From Spisula solida (taxonomy: Eukaryota; Mollusca; Bivalvia; Venerida; Mactridae): a stretch of 64,000 nucleotides of DNA. The notes under the pieces were generated by a model. The model had not been told where the DNA came from. It was given only the letters and a program-made list of their open reading frames with translations, and made no database searches. The position numbers and the translations under genes were made by a program. The DNA lies in assembly GCA_947247005.1 (NCBI GenBank), contig OX365948.1, positions 13,381,455 through 13,445,454 of the forward strand, given 5' to 3'. The first letter of the stretch is position 1; every line of letters begins with the position of its first letter. Shown one piece after another: positions 14,157-27,000 of this stretch.

Positions 14157-14639
14157 CACTGAACCACTTTTCCTATTGGTCACTTTTCTAACACCAAATA
14201 ACTTCAACTGTGATCATAATGTTTGATGATATTTTGCACACAAACTTTTTATGACATTGTCCTAACACCTAATTCATTAAAAATCTAAACACGTGCAAAA
14301 TATCATCAAATTATTATATATTATTCTTTATTAATGTCTCATCAATGTACATATTCAATTATTATAAAACATCATAAAAATCCATATAGTTGTATGTACA
14401 TTGCCATTCTATACAGAATTATAAGAGACAGTAGTACATAATTATCTTACATATTATCACAGTTTAACTTAGCCACATAGTTTAAAACCAAAACACCAAC
14501 GTTAATCTATCCTTAAAAGCTGCATTAAAACACTAGTAAAAAACTGAATTTTGTAAATATGGTACTATTGCACTAATTATATGATCACAGTTAAGGTATT
14601 CGGGTTTGAAAAGTGACCAATTAGAAAAGTGGTTGAGTG
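14157..14639. mobile_element. TIR element (MITE-like), 483 bp
   Basis: Terminal inverted repeats of about 60 bp: the left end begins 'cactgaaccacttttcctat' and the right end reads as its imperfect complement, finishing 'aaaagtggttgagtg'. Both arms also share 'aactgtgatcat' on the inner side. The interior is AT-rich and non-coding. Target duplication not resolved. Confidence 0.75.
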
Positions 14640-14889
14640 TTATTAGCTCGTGCTAATCCGTTAGAAATTCTCTGACTTTATCGTTGATAGAAATAACCAC
14701 CGTGAGTATTAATGGAGGATAAATCGCTAAAATGCCTAATTTTATTTTTATCGGAACAATGTATTTTCAATCATGTCGTATTAAAGTATATATAGTAATG
14801 GTTATCTTGCAAATATCTGATGTCTTTATGATCAATGTAATCTTTGTTTTGTCTTACATAACTCAGAGGCTGGTACTGAGAGTGCTGAT

Positions 14890-15606
14890 GGGAGGCGATC
14901 TGGTTGCTGCTACTAAAACTTAAACCGACTTTACACGTTTATTGTTCGTTTTCTTACTGCCCATCTTGTCTTGAATGTCAAAATAGGCATATGTGACTAT
15001 ATAGGCATGTTGGGTATCTAAATAATTATAAAAAGGGGCATATTAATTTATATGGAATACATGTATTGAATGCGTATATCAGAAGTGGCTTTAAAATAGT
15101 ATTACGCGCCTATTTATCAGATTATACAGTATCGTCTTGTAATCACTTCCCTCACAGCGTAAGACAGTCTATAGAAAGCGGCTAGTATAGCCACACTATA
15201 TGATTGCATAACATACTTTGCAGACGATATACGATTCATTGATAAAACCATCACGTGACCCATTGTCTGAAGTTTCTAAAAATAGATCTACAGCCTGGAC
15301 ATTTGATGAACACGTCATTTTCGTGTTACGAAACAAGTTCGATATCGCCCCGGCGGAGTGATTATCTGCAAAAATAACGATTTAACGAACAGTTTCACAA
15401 TAATTGTTGATCTGAGAATAAACAAAGGTTGCTGATTGAATGAAATCAGTTTAAAAATTTGGAGAAACATGTGTAGCAGTATTGGGAATGTTGACAGTTT
15501 CTGGGACTACTTGTATGCTGATTCACATTGTTTAGCCTAAAGGCGGTTCAGGTAACATTAAGATTAAGAAATGGGCAATGATCGTATTGAGAGGCTAACG
15601 CCTCCC
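14890..15606 (+). mobile_element. 715-bp TIR element family, copy C
   Basis: GGGAGGCGAT at the left end and CGCCTCCC at the right end. Internal sequence matches copy A in the same orientation and copies B and D in reverse. With copy B it forms a large inverted pair separated by about 1.35 kb. Non-coding. Confidence 0.8.
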
Positions 15607-15687
15607 AAAAACAATCTTAACAGAACCCGTTTTTGTACTGTTACTATTGGTTCTAGTAAACTTCCGCTGATCAAGTTGTCGACCAAT

Positions 15688-16022
15688 TGATGCCACCTCA
15701 TATCCCGTGCATCACACCTCCACTCTCCTACCACTTCATATCCCATGCATCACACCTCCAACCTCTTACCACCTCATATCCCGTGCATCACACCTCCAAC
15801 CTCCTACCACCTCATATCCCGTGCATCACACCTCCACTCTCCTACCACCTCATATCCCGTGCATCACACCTCCACTCTCCTACCACCTCATATCCCGTGC
15901 ATCACACCTCCACTCTCCTACCACCTCATTTCCCGTGCATCACACCTCCACTCTCCTACCACCTCATATCCCGTGCATCACACCTCCACTCTCCTACCAC
16001 CTTATATCCCGTGCATCATACT
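15688..16022. repeat. Minisatellite, 38-bp unit, about 8.7 copies
   Basis: Pyrimidine-rich unit 'ccacctcatatcccgtgcat' plus 'cacacctccactctccta', highly uniform. 38 is not a multiple of three and the unit lacks stops, so all three forward frames stay open; these are not genes. Confidence 0.95.
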
Positions 16023-16029
16023 CCATACA

Positions 16030-16290
16030 AGCCCGTGTTAGACCGTACTCTATCAAAGATGGTAGAGGATATAAGCTCGTGTTAGACCTTGCTATATCAT
16101 AGATGGTAGAGGATATAAGCTCGTGTTAGACCTTGCTATATCATAGATGGTAGATGATATAAGCTCATGTTAGACCGTACTCTGTCATAAATGGAAGATG
16201 ATATAAGCTCGTGTTAGACCGTACTCTATCATAGATGGTAGAGGATATACGCTCGTGTTAGACCGTACTCTATCATAGATGGTAGAGGAC
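16030..16290. repeat. Minisatellite, 44-bp unit, about 6 copies
   Basis: Unit 'gtgttagaccgtactctatc' plus 'atagatggtagaggatataa' plus 'gctc'. It directly abuts the unrelated 38-bp array. Confidence 0.93.
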
Positions 16291-19200
16291 ATTGACATTG
16301 AACATTCATATTACATTATTACGTATAATGTTGTTTTCTCGCTTGCCCGGAACAAATGACATTTGACAACGGTCATTTGGCCTTAATGTCATGTGGAGAT
16401 GTTGGCAACAAAGTACCGTATTACCTACAAGGGCAAATCAGCAATGAAGGTAATCAATTATGTCCAGGAAATCTGCCAATGTCGAAAATGTCACATCGCT
16501 GGCTTAGAACTAGAAGGTCATTAGACCTACTTTTTATCTTATAATACTCATGCATATTTGAAATCTGCATCTCAAGGCGCTTCTTATGCGCCTATTTACA
16601 TGAAAAATCAAGTTGACCAAACTGAAGTTTAAAAAGCTTGTTTTTCCACAATGACTTCAGCTAAAACTATAAATGTAACCAATGTACCATCAATGTTTAT
16701 ATTTAAATAAAGTGTTTATAGATGTAAATACAGCTGGATCAAAGTAATAATAGATCTAAACGACCAAGTTTACATCAAACACGCGTACAGATTTAACCAA
16801 ATAACAAGTTAACTACAAAGTAAAACAAGGACAAGATTCACCCACGACCAGCTGTTTATGGTAACAGGTTTCAACTCAAGTATATTTAATTTGGTTTTAA
16901 ATGAATCCCTTTCTGCTCTTGTTTGACGTAACTTACATGGACACATCATGCCCACATACATGCGCGCATTTTGTTTCGTAACAACGACACGATCATATTT
17001 TTCAGTCTGTGTTTGTTTGAAAGAAAAAAGTTTTATTTTCACGCATGTTTAACCATGGCAATAGAACATAAAATGTCGCACGATCATCTTGTATAAGCGT
17101 CAGGAGTTTGACCCTTCATTTCTACTCAAAGGACAGTCATGACGTCATGAAACCATGTAAAAAGAACATCAGCTGTCTTTGCCATAGTGGTAATTAATGC
17201 AAACAGTACATTCACTAGAGCAGCACACGTATGAGAACGTATATGTCAGTTGTTATTATAGGATGCTGCTCTCTGGAGGTACAATGACATTACGGCCGAG
17301 CAAGATCGCGATAATTTATCAAGCGAATTAATTGGACCTTGTGTTTAGTATTTACCATTAAATGAATTTTTTATTTAAATCATTTGATTGACAACGGGCA
17401 GTACGCACAGTATAAAATAAACAAGTACATTTTGTACATGCATGTATATTATTTTACATGTAACATACGTACACGTACATTGTACTTGTTTAACAATCAA
17501 CACGAAACAATCAGTTTATGAATATGTTCTTATTCCGTGCAACACCGTTACATAACATCAAAAAGAATCAGTCGGGATTTTATGAAAGAATGTCGTTATA
17601 TAATAAACAAAATAATACAAAAGTTTACTAAATAATGAACACCAAATGTATTACATGTATCTATAGATATATTGTGTTCTTGTGGCTAATGCGCTGGTCA
17701 GCACAAACACTACATGATTGTGCGGTGGTGTTAGTTCCTAATATTCACCTACGTAAAATGTAGGGAAATATAAACGCTAAATACATGTTGCATCATCACG
17801 GTAAGCACACTGTTTCAGCTGCAATCAATTATGTTCAAGCACTGACAAAACAATTAATTTTCAATTAAAAATCAACCTTCTCAGCTCAATGCCTTGATAT
17901 CAGCCTTTGAACCAGAGAACACGTATGTATATTGACTACGTAGATCTAGAATGGTATAATTGTTATTTTTGCTTAAAACAACAAAAACTCTAGACGCTCA
18001 TTAACCTGTCCGTGTTTATAAAATAGCAAACAGAATGGTATAACTCTTCTGTGACATTTAACCGAGAAAATCAAGTCTGTAAGCCGAGCTCCTATTTATC
18101 AATGCAGGTCTTACAGCGAATTTCCAAGGTCGTATAGAAAATTAGCATCTTGGCACTCAACTGTATTGAACGCCTGCACACAGAGAATTCTATTGAAAAC
18201 TGACTACAGCAGACGAGAAATAAGTTCACCATTGACGTATGTATGACGTCATAGTCCAATATCAAAAACCCTCGCTGAAAAGTCAAAATGATTAAGGAAA
18301 GTGCAATGACAGTGGCTTGATTCGAGTAATAAAAGGTCGGATCCTTAGAGATTTGAGCGTAGAACATTTCAAGTCAGATATGCGTTCTATCTTCCCGAAT
18401 AGATTAAAAACTTGGTAATTAGATTGTTAATTACTTTCCGTGAAATACCATTCCTTCAACACTAAGCAATCAATGAATACCGAATGCATTTTATGAATGA
18501 ACGATGCGGGGTTTTACCACAAGAGCGGAGAAGAGGCGGTATTCGTCATAGGGCGATTGTTTATGATCTTTGTGGATTTTTTTATCATTAATTGGACTGT
18601 TAAACTTATAATATGCATTTGATGGAAGAATTAACTCTAGAAAACGTTTTCAGATACCCTGTAGGTCTCTTATACCAGGGAGGTAATCGGTATTCATCTT
18701 CTGCAGTAATATTAGAGTTATCTTTCTTTGTATATTTCATACCCAAAATGAAATGTCATGCTTCTCTTAATGGCATCTTTGGTTTCTTCTACCGTTGGTG
18801 GTCCTATGTTCATGTGCAATGAGACTTCAGTCGGTGAAAGCTGGACTCTGCGACAGAGCTATCTCTGTTAAGGATATCATCAAAATGTTCTTACCAGGAC
18901 CTCGGCTTTTTCTGTATATTGGCGATGGTCTTTGCTTCTCGGTATCTGACAGGTGTGCAGACTGTGAAAGTAAATCCGCCTATCAGGGTCTTAGTAATAT
19001 TGTATAGAATATTGTGCCGCAGGTTCTGCTTCGATAGCCAAGTTACCCTATATATGTCCGCTTCACCTTCGAAGCAGTTTCACATGTTCTGTCTTAATGT
19101 CTCCCGCTGCTAGTATTCCCTGGTTGAATACATCCATGTCTAGTTCTGGATGGCTATTCAGCACAGTCAACGATAGTAGATGCTATGTAATACCTTTCTT

Positions 19201-19361
19201 TCAGAGGATATATGAACTATACAAAAAAGTCGGGTAATTAAAATATTTGGCTTGTTAATCCCACACGGCTCAGGAATTGTCTTTGAACAAACCCATGTAT
19301 CCTGACCCTTCCGCTCTGGACAATGTTTTATACAATTCAAGAGAATACCACGTGGGCAGAT
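16291..19361. other. Intergenic; possible decayed retroelement at its end
   Basis: No supportable gene. On the minus strand between about 18600 and 19160 there are short peptides such as GPPTVEETKDAIKR that faintly recall the region before the reverse transcriptase of RTE-type LINEs, but the frame is broken repeatedly and I would not annotate it as such with confidence. Confidence 0.4.
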
Positions 19362-21650
19362 GTTTTGTATGGATGCTTCACTCCTCATCAATGTTTTGTA
19401 TGGATGCTACACTCCTCACCAATGTTTTGTATGGATGCTTCACTCCATACCAATGTTGTGTATGGATGCTACTTTTCTTCACCAATGTTTTGTATGGATG
19501 CTTCACTCCATACCAATGTTTTGTATGGATGCTTCACTCCTCACCAATGTTTTGTATGGATGCTTCACTCCTCACCAATGTTTTGTATGGATGCTACCCT
19601 CCTCACCAATGTTTTGTATGGATGCTTCACTCCATACCAATGTTTTGTATGGATACTTCACTCCTCACCAATGTTTTGTATGGATGCTTCACTCCCTACC
19701 AATGTTTTGTATGGATGCTTCACTCCTCACCAATGTTTTGTATGGATGCTACACTCCTCATCAATGTTTTGTATGGATACTTCACTCCTTACCAATGTTT
19801 TGTATGGATACTTCACTCCTCACCAATGTTTTGTATGGATGCTTCACTCCCTACCAATGTTTTGTATGGATGCTTCACTCCTCACCAATGTTTTGTATGG
19901 ATGCTACACTCCCCACCAATGTTTTGTATGGATGCTTCACTCCTCACCAATGTTTTGTATGGATGCTTCACTCCTCACCAATGTTTTGTATAGATGCTTC
20001 ACTCCTCACCAATGTTTTGTATGGATGCTTCACTACTCACCAATGTTTTGTATGGATGCTTCACTACTCACCAATGTTTTGTATGGATGCTTCACTTCTC
20101 ACCAATGTTTTGTATGGATGCTTCACTCCCTACCAATGTTTTGTATGGATGCTTCACTCCCTACCAATGTTTTGTATGGATGCTTCACTCCTCACCAATG
20201 TTGTGTATGGATGCTACATTCCTCACCAATGTTTTGTATGGATGCTTCACTCCATACCAATGTTTTGTATGGATGCATCACTCCTCACCAATGTTTTGTA
20301 TGGATGCTTCACTCCTCACCAATGTTTTGTATGGATGCTACCCTCCTCACCAATGTTTTGTATGGATGCTTCACTCCATACCAATGTTTTGTATGGATAC
20401 TTCACTCCTCACCAATGTTTTGTATGGATGCTTCACTCCCTACCAATGTTTTGTATGGATGCTTCACTCCTCACCAATGTTTTGTATGGATGCTACACTC
20501 CTCATCAATGTTTTGTATGGATACTTCACTCCTTACCAATGTTTTGTATGGATACTTCACTCCCTACCAATGTTTTGTATGGATACTTCACTCCCCACCA
20601 ATGTTTTGTATGGATGCTTCACTCCTCACCAATGTTTTGTATGGATGCTTCACTCCTCACCAATGTTTTGTATGGATGCTTCACTCCTCACCAATGTTTT
20701 GTATGGATGCTTCACTTCCTACCAATGTTTTGTATGGATGCTTCACTCCTCACCAATGTTTTGTATGGATGCTTCACTCCCTACCAATGTTTTGTATGGA
20801 TGCTTCACTCCCTACCAATGTTTTGTATGGATGCTTCACTACTCACCAATGTTTTGTATGGATGCTTCACTCCCTACCAATGTTTTGTATGGATGCTTCA
20901 CTTCCTACCAATGTTTTGTATGGATGCTTCACTTCTCACCAATGTTTTGAATGCCTCACTCCCTACCAATGTTTTGTATGGATGCTTCACTCCCTACCAA
21001 TGTTTTGTATGGATGCTTCACTCCTCACCAATGTTTTGTATGGATGCTTCACTCCTCACCAATGTTTTGTATGGATGCTTCACTCCTCACCAAAGTTTTG
21101 TATATATGCTTCACTCCTCACCAATGTTTTGTATGGATGCTTCACTCCCTACCAATGTTTTGTATGGATGCTTCACTACTCACCAATGTTTTGTATAGAT
21201 GCTTCACTACTCACCAAAGTTTTGTATAGATGCTTCACTCCTCACCAATGTTTTGTATGGATGCTTCACTCCTCACCAAAGTTTTGTATAGATGCTTCAC
21301 TCCTCACCAATGTTTTGTATGGATGCTTCACTCCTCACCAATGTTTTGTATGGATGCTTCACTACTCACCAATGTTTCGTATGGATGCTTCACTCCTCAC
21401 CAATGTTTTGTATGGATGCTTCACTCCCTACCAATGTTTTGTATAGATGCTTCACTCCTCACCAATGTTTTGTATGGATGCTTCACTCCTCATCAATGTT
21501 TTGTATGGATGCTTCACTACTCACCAATGTTTTGTATGGATGCTTCACTCCCTACCAATGTTTTGTATAGATGCTTCACTCCTCACCAATGTTTTGTATG
21601 GATGCTTCACTACTCACCAATGTTTTGTATGAATACTCACCAATATTTTT
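19362..21650. repeat. Minisatellite, 31-bp unit, about 74 copies, with higher-order structure
   Basis: Unit 'atgttttgtatggatgcttc' plus 'actcctcacca'. The period of 31 is one more than a multiple of three and the unit has no stop in any forward frame, so each frame reads a rotated version of the same 31-residue peptide. Open frames of up to about 700 codons appear as an artefact. Marker variants (GTTGTGTATGG at 19455 and again at 20200, followed by the same order of 'ctaccctcc', 'ccatacc' and 'ggatactt' variants) show that a block of about 745 bp (24 units) was duplicated. Confidence 0.97.
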
Positions 21651-22619
21651 ATGGATGCAACACCTTAATGGAGACTTAAGCTAGAAATATTTTAACTTGT
21701 TTGTATAGTGTGACGCCAATAAGTTAAAGAGTGGAAGTTTTCAGTGAACGAGTGATGGGTAATGTTAAATAATATATTTAAGAAGAAACAACTACTCAAT
21801 AGGTCACATTTATATAAACTTTAATACTGTTTTCAAAAAGATAAAAATTACAAACTAGATGTACAAACACATTATTTAAACCAAATTTCTGATTCAAACA
21901 CACAACACAGGCACACACAGTTATGATCAAGTTCATCACTACAGCACTAATCTGAGATGCATTTTTCTTTGACAGAATAGTCTCGGTTGGTATTTCTTAA
22001 GCTTCTTAGAAGAAAACATTTAAAAAATCGTAAATTATATAAGTTTCTTAAGCGCATCGGCTAAACAATGTGTCCCCTTAACAATAAAATCAAGACTATA
22101 ATTGTTAACACAGTTGTCAAGCATTTAATGAAACGCTATTACTAGGAAAACACTGCTTATTCAACTCGCTATTAACTTAAGTCAAAACATAAGATACATC
22201 AAAACATACATAAAACATCAAGTGTTCACAAAGATGCCCTGTTAATACCAGCCCAGGCGTTTTAATTATCATATGTGACAATTTGCCATAGAACATTTGT
22301 ATTACAACTTAGTTAAACGAAAAAATCCGAGATCAACAAGACGATCTTTATAAGAGTACACTCTTAGAATCAAACTTATGCACAGAACAGTGACATTTGT
22401 TCAAGGTACTATGTAAGCACTATACACTTTTCCTATGATTTCAGGATGGTAGGGGTAGTTATTGTGCCTGCGCAACGACATAAATTGGTATCCAGTATTA
22501 TTTTTACTAAAACATGAAATAGTAATGTCTAATTGTTTGATTCCTTGCATATTTTCCAAAGATATATTGATTTATTATTGAATTACCATAAAATACTACA
22601 TAAGATGTTTGTAAAACAT
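21651..22619. other. Intergenic, no gene seen
   Basis: AT-rich, stops in all frames, no recognised repeat. Confidence 0.5.
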
Positions 22620-22850
22620 GTATGCCTCCATGGCAGCCCAATAGTCATAAATGGTGAAGGTTGCAGTGACCTTGACCTTTGACCCCAAATTCGATAGGGG
22701 TCATCTACTATTGAGGACCGACCTCCATGTAAAGTTTGAAGATCCCAGGTCAAAGCATTCCTGAGTTATTGAACGGAAACCATTTCATAAGACCGACCGA
22801 CGGACAGACATGTGCAAAGCAATATACCCCCTCATAAAAGATGGGGGGGG
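22620..22850. repeat. Dispersed repeat fragment
   Basis: Contains 'gaccttgacctttgacccc' and 'gaccgaccgacggacagac' followed by 'ataccccctc'. These phrases resemble repeats I associate with bivalve genomes, and the related 'ccgtccgtctgtcc' appears in geminin intron 6. A G-run follows near 22850. Boundaries are approximate. Confidence 0.5.
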
Positions 22851-23523
22851 GCATAATAAAAATATGTATATGGGTACATGTTTAGTGTGGCAAAAGTGAC
22901 ATGAAACTTCGTAATTGTACCATAAGAATGCTTTGAATTGTTCAAATAGCAAACCTGATTGAATAAGCACAGATTATTTATGAGTCCAGTGAAATGTTGC
23001 CGCATTATGGATCATGAAGTTACACCATACTAACACCATTGTCCAAGACAGTTTTTGTACCTTGTTGTAATATATGGTAACATAGCAACAAGTTCCATTT
23101 TCAATACAACACTTCAACACTAAAGTCCAGCCTAACTACTGACTTAACAACACACATACAAACATTTGAAATACTTGATGACACTACACGTCATCATTAC
23201 TGTGCCTCACATTAACAGTAAGCCACTATGTTTACTCGTATACTGTCCTCACAATGTGTGCACCAAATATTCAAATATTTCAGTAACTTCTTATACAGTG
23301 ATGCCAACCTAACCAACATTGTCGTTCATAAATTTATGTTATTAAATCGGATGACTATATTATATGATATGATTGTACAATTGTAGAAAAAATTATCCAG
23401 TTTTGTTTATATTATCCAGTTTTGTTTATATTAAAACAAAAATTATTCAGATATACATGCTCACTTATTCAAAGCATTCTACACAGGCAAATCAGAACTG
23501 GCCAATGTTTCATCAATGTAGGA

Positions 23524-24029
23524 ACAGTCAACTCTCGTTATCTCGAATTTTACGGGACTGTGAAAATTACTTCGACATTAAGAAAATTCTACATGAGTTT
23601 GAAAGCCATTTTGTTCCATTTGAAGTCATGGTACTGGAGTATACGGGTTTTATTGTGTCTGCGATTTCCTCGTATTTTAAAAAAATTCTGCGAACACAAG
23701 TTCAATTGTACAAATTGTTGCACAAACAAAATTGATGAACAATGGAAGGTGTGAAAATTATAGGTAAATCGAAGATTTCATACAGATGAGGCATGAAAAC
23801 ATTCGGCGCCAGTCAGATACAAACCGACTTCGAGTTGAACAATAGATTTTAGGTACAAATTAGTTTTTCGGGAACTAGAAACAAATTCAATATAACTAAA
23901 GACTTCCATAAGATAGGTGGCCAGATTTCATATAGACAAAGAAAGGAAAAAATCGGAACTTCCAAAAATGACTTTGACATAACAGAAAATTTGATATAAG
24001 CAAGTTTGAGATAATGAGAGTTGACTGTA
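23524..24029. mobile_element. TIR element, possibly pogo/Tigger-like MITE
   Basis: Left terminus 'acagtcaactctcgttatct' and right terminus 'agataatgagagttgactgt' are inverted complements over about 24 bp. The interior carries further sub-terminal inverted pieces ('ttacgggactg', 'cgacattaa' against 'tgacataac'). The form CAGTCAA-CTCGTTATCTCGAA resembles pogo-type Tc1/mariner termini as I remember them; that assignment is inference. Open frames inside are not transposase. Confidence 0.65.
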
Positions 24030-27000
24030 AATAACATACAGCACAATACAGAAATGGTCTAATTATCACATTGTTTTATAAAATACTATAACAAGTAACA
24101 TGACAAATCCATGAAGACCACGTTTTCAAAGAAGGGGACATAACTCTGTGGAAACTTGGTTCTACACCAAAATGTCAGGTACACAACTTTCCACGCATGT
24201 AAACTTTATGACATTAGCTGGAATTCTTTGGTAGATGCAAGAGGCGCAAAAAATGTCGACACCATAGCAAGGGCGATAACTCAGCTGAAACTTGCTGATA
24301 AACAATTATTAATTTTGTAAAGTTTCAAGACCATAGCTAAACTTGTTTTGTAGAAGCATGCGACGCAAATAATGTTGACACCAAACAAGGGCTGTAACAT
24401 CTGCTGAACCAGCATATCTTTTATGTTGATTATCATTCCTGTATAGTTTCAAGACCTCGTATAAAATACTTATAGCGATAAATGCAACATTATTTACGTA
24501 TCAAAATGTTACTGTACACAACTGCTTGCCAAATTCCGCAAACTGACCACAAGGTATTTCCCCGTCGGAAATCTTTGTTCACCATTACGACAAATCAAAA
24601 CAACAATAGATTCCATCCTTTATAGTAACAAACAAACAAACAATAATAACACTTAACAAATTCCATTTAACCCTTTTTTCAACCAAAAGTCTTTTAAAAA
24701 AAATGTACACACACAGATGCAAATTTGATACATAAATGATGATGATAAAATAATTTGTCCCTTTTGCGCAACAAAGTTTTATCATACAATATAGAGAAAT
24801 ACAACCTTGTTGTGCCAAAGGGACAAATTGTCAACACAAATGATCCAAAGTTTTTTCCAGCAGATCATGCTAAATACAGGTGAAATATCCATACAAAAAA
24901 TGCTTCATAGGTTTGTCTGATAGGTAAAATATTTATCTTTCATTGCAATGAATGAAGAGATTTTAACATAGCTCAACACAAAAATATTATTTAAACATTC
25001 TTCAAATCATTTCCAGTGGTTTTAAAATAGTTCATACTTTGGTAGTCATATAGAGTTTATCTTTGTATTACAGCACAATGTGTTAGGATCTAACCTGTCT
25101 TTAACGGACAGTAAAAGGATAATCAAATATAGCTGTTTAAAGAAAGTGATTGTTTAATACAAATGTACTTTAATAAAAATAAATTGCCTAGTAGGATTAA
25201 ATTATAGAGGCTGTTTCTGACATGAGTGGTATTTACAAAGCATATCAGAATAAAACTTTAATATACCTAAATCTTAAAGTGTATCAGCTGGAACAAGATG
25301 ACCAAGATATAAAAAGTACACACTTTCCAACCATTGTGTCCAGAGCCACGATAATCACTTAGAAAACATGGTTTTTCTCTTCAATTTGTTAGAAATATGA
25401 ACAGCACAATTATTAAACTTCAGTCAAAATATTTAATTTTCCACTAAGATGTTTATTTCAATACTAGCCCAGGTGCTTGTTTAATAGGGGTGACCATTAA
25501 CACAGGTTAAACAGTCATTGTGATCATATTTATTAATATATATCAATATTTTACATATCATTAATAGATTTACCCCGGATTTTAATGCAAACTAGTTTTT
25601 CCACACTAATCCTGCAGTACAACACTAAATTAGGCTTTTAGCTGGAAAACCAAAATCTTTTGAATTCAGAGTTACATCTATTGTAAAATGTGTGTTATTA
25701 TCACATGTGATTACCATCACAGTTAACAACTTACCCCAAGACTGAAACCTATAGGCAATGGCTGCAGTCACTGTGACTGTCATACCAAACAATGACCGCA
25801 CACATGATACACCCCACAACAACAAAAACATAATATAAAACTTGTATAAAACTTCAAAACGGTGACAAGTAACCAAAGTCAATACATTCACAGCAACAGT
25901 GATAGTAAAGGTGAAATCTTCAACTATTACAAGTAATCACATCTGAGTTATGTCCCTTTAATGTCCGGTACCAGACAGGTACACACACAATTACTGTTAT
26001 CATCAACCCTGTAACAGAACGGCATTAATCCAAATGTACCGCCAACAAACAATAAATGGCCTTGCCCTTGGAACTCTTTAATGAGACTGTTAACCTAAAA
26101 TTTCCCCCAAGTACAGCTCTAATGTATAAACGTACAGAGGTACTATACACCAACAAGTGCACAATTTATTAAGTCTACTTAACCCTGTTTTCCATAAATA
26201 TGCCAATGCACACTTCCACTATCACACCATGTCCATCATCAATTATTTTCTAATCAGTGTATGGAGATGTGTACACAACCTACAAAGTTGGTCCCTATAA
26301 AACCAGGGTAGGTAAATGAGTTAGGGTGCATGAAGTAGAGGGTTAAAGATGACATAAATACACTTGCTAGTAAAAAAAAAATAACTCGAGGAAGATGAAC
26401 AATGGACCAATAAATGCTGTTAAAATCTCAGCAGAATTTGTGATAGAAGCTAACATCGGTATCCATGGTAATACAATAACAACAAACAACATGTCACATT
26501 AAATGTGGGATGACCAACCAGTTATGAGACACATGCTATGAAATCAAACAGCGAAAAATAAAATTTGTAAGCTGATAACTGCACATTAAGTAGATTTATA
26601 TGGTGAAATTTCACAGATGGCGAGAGAATACATTCTGAGATATGTACTTTAAATTTCTTACATATTTCACGATTTATTTACAATTTAAAGCATTTGCATT
26701 AAAACCTCTTGAACATCCCTCATAGTAAGGAAAAGCACCACAAGAATAATCATAAAAATATGCAAAAACATAAATATTTGAAATACAAATAATAAATTAA
26801 ATAGAAATACTACATTGTATACTGATAAAAGTGTATTATTATTAGATAAAATACTGGTACCCGACACATCACTACACACGCCATCTTATGAAGAAAATTT
26901 GCACACAATTTCAACCGATTAGTGCACACATCAAACTAATGACGGGAAATGTATTATCTGAAAATATTAATAAGTTAAACCTGATTCAGACTGTTAAGCA

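Noticed and set aside
15687..16102. Three overlapping plus-strand open frames
   Set aside because: Produced by the 38-bp pyrimidine-rich array.
18600..19160. Minus-strand peptides faintly like an RTE-type LINE
   Set aside because: Too many frame breaks and no catalytic motif.
19323..21446. Open frame of about 700 codons and several overlapping long frames
   Set aside because: Product of a stop-free 31-bp tandem repeat; all three forward frames are open and read the same rotated peptide.
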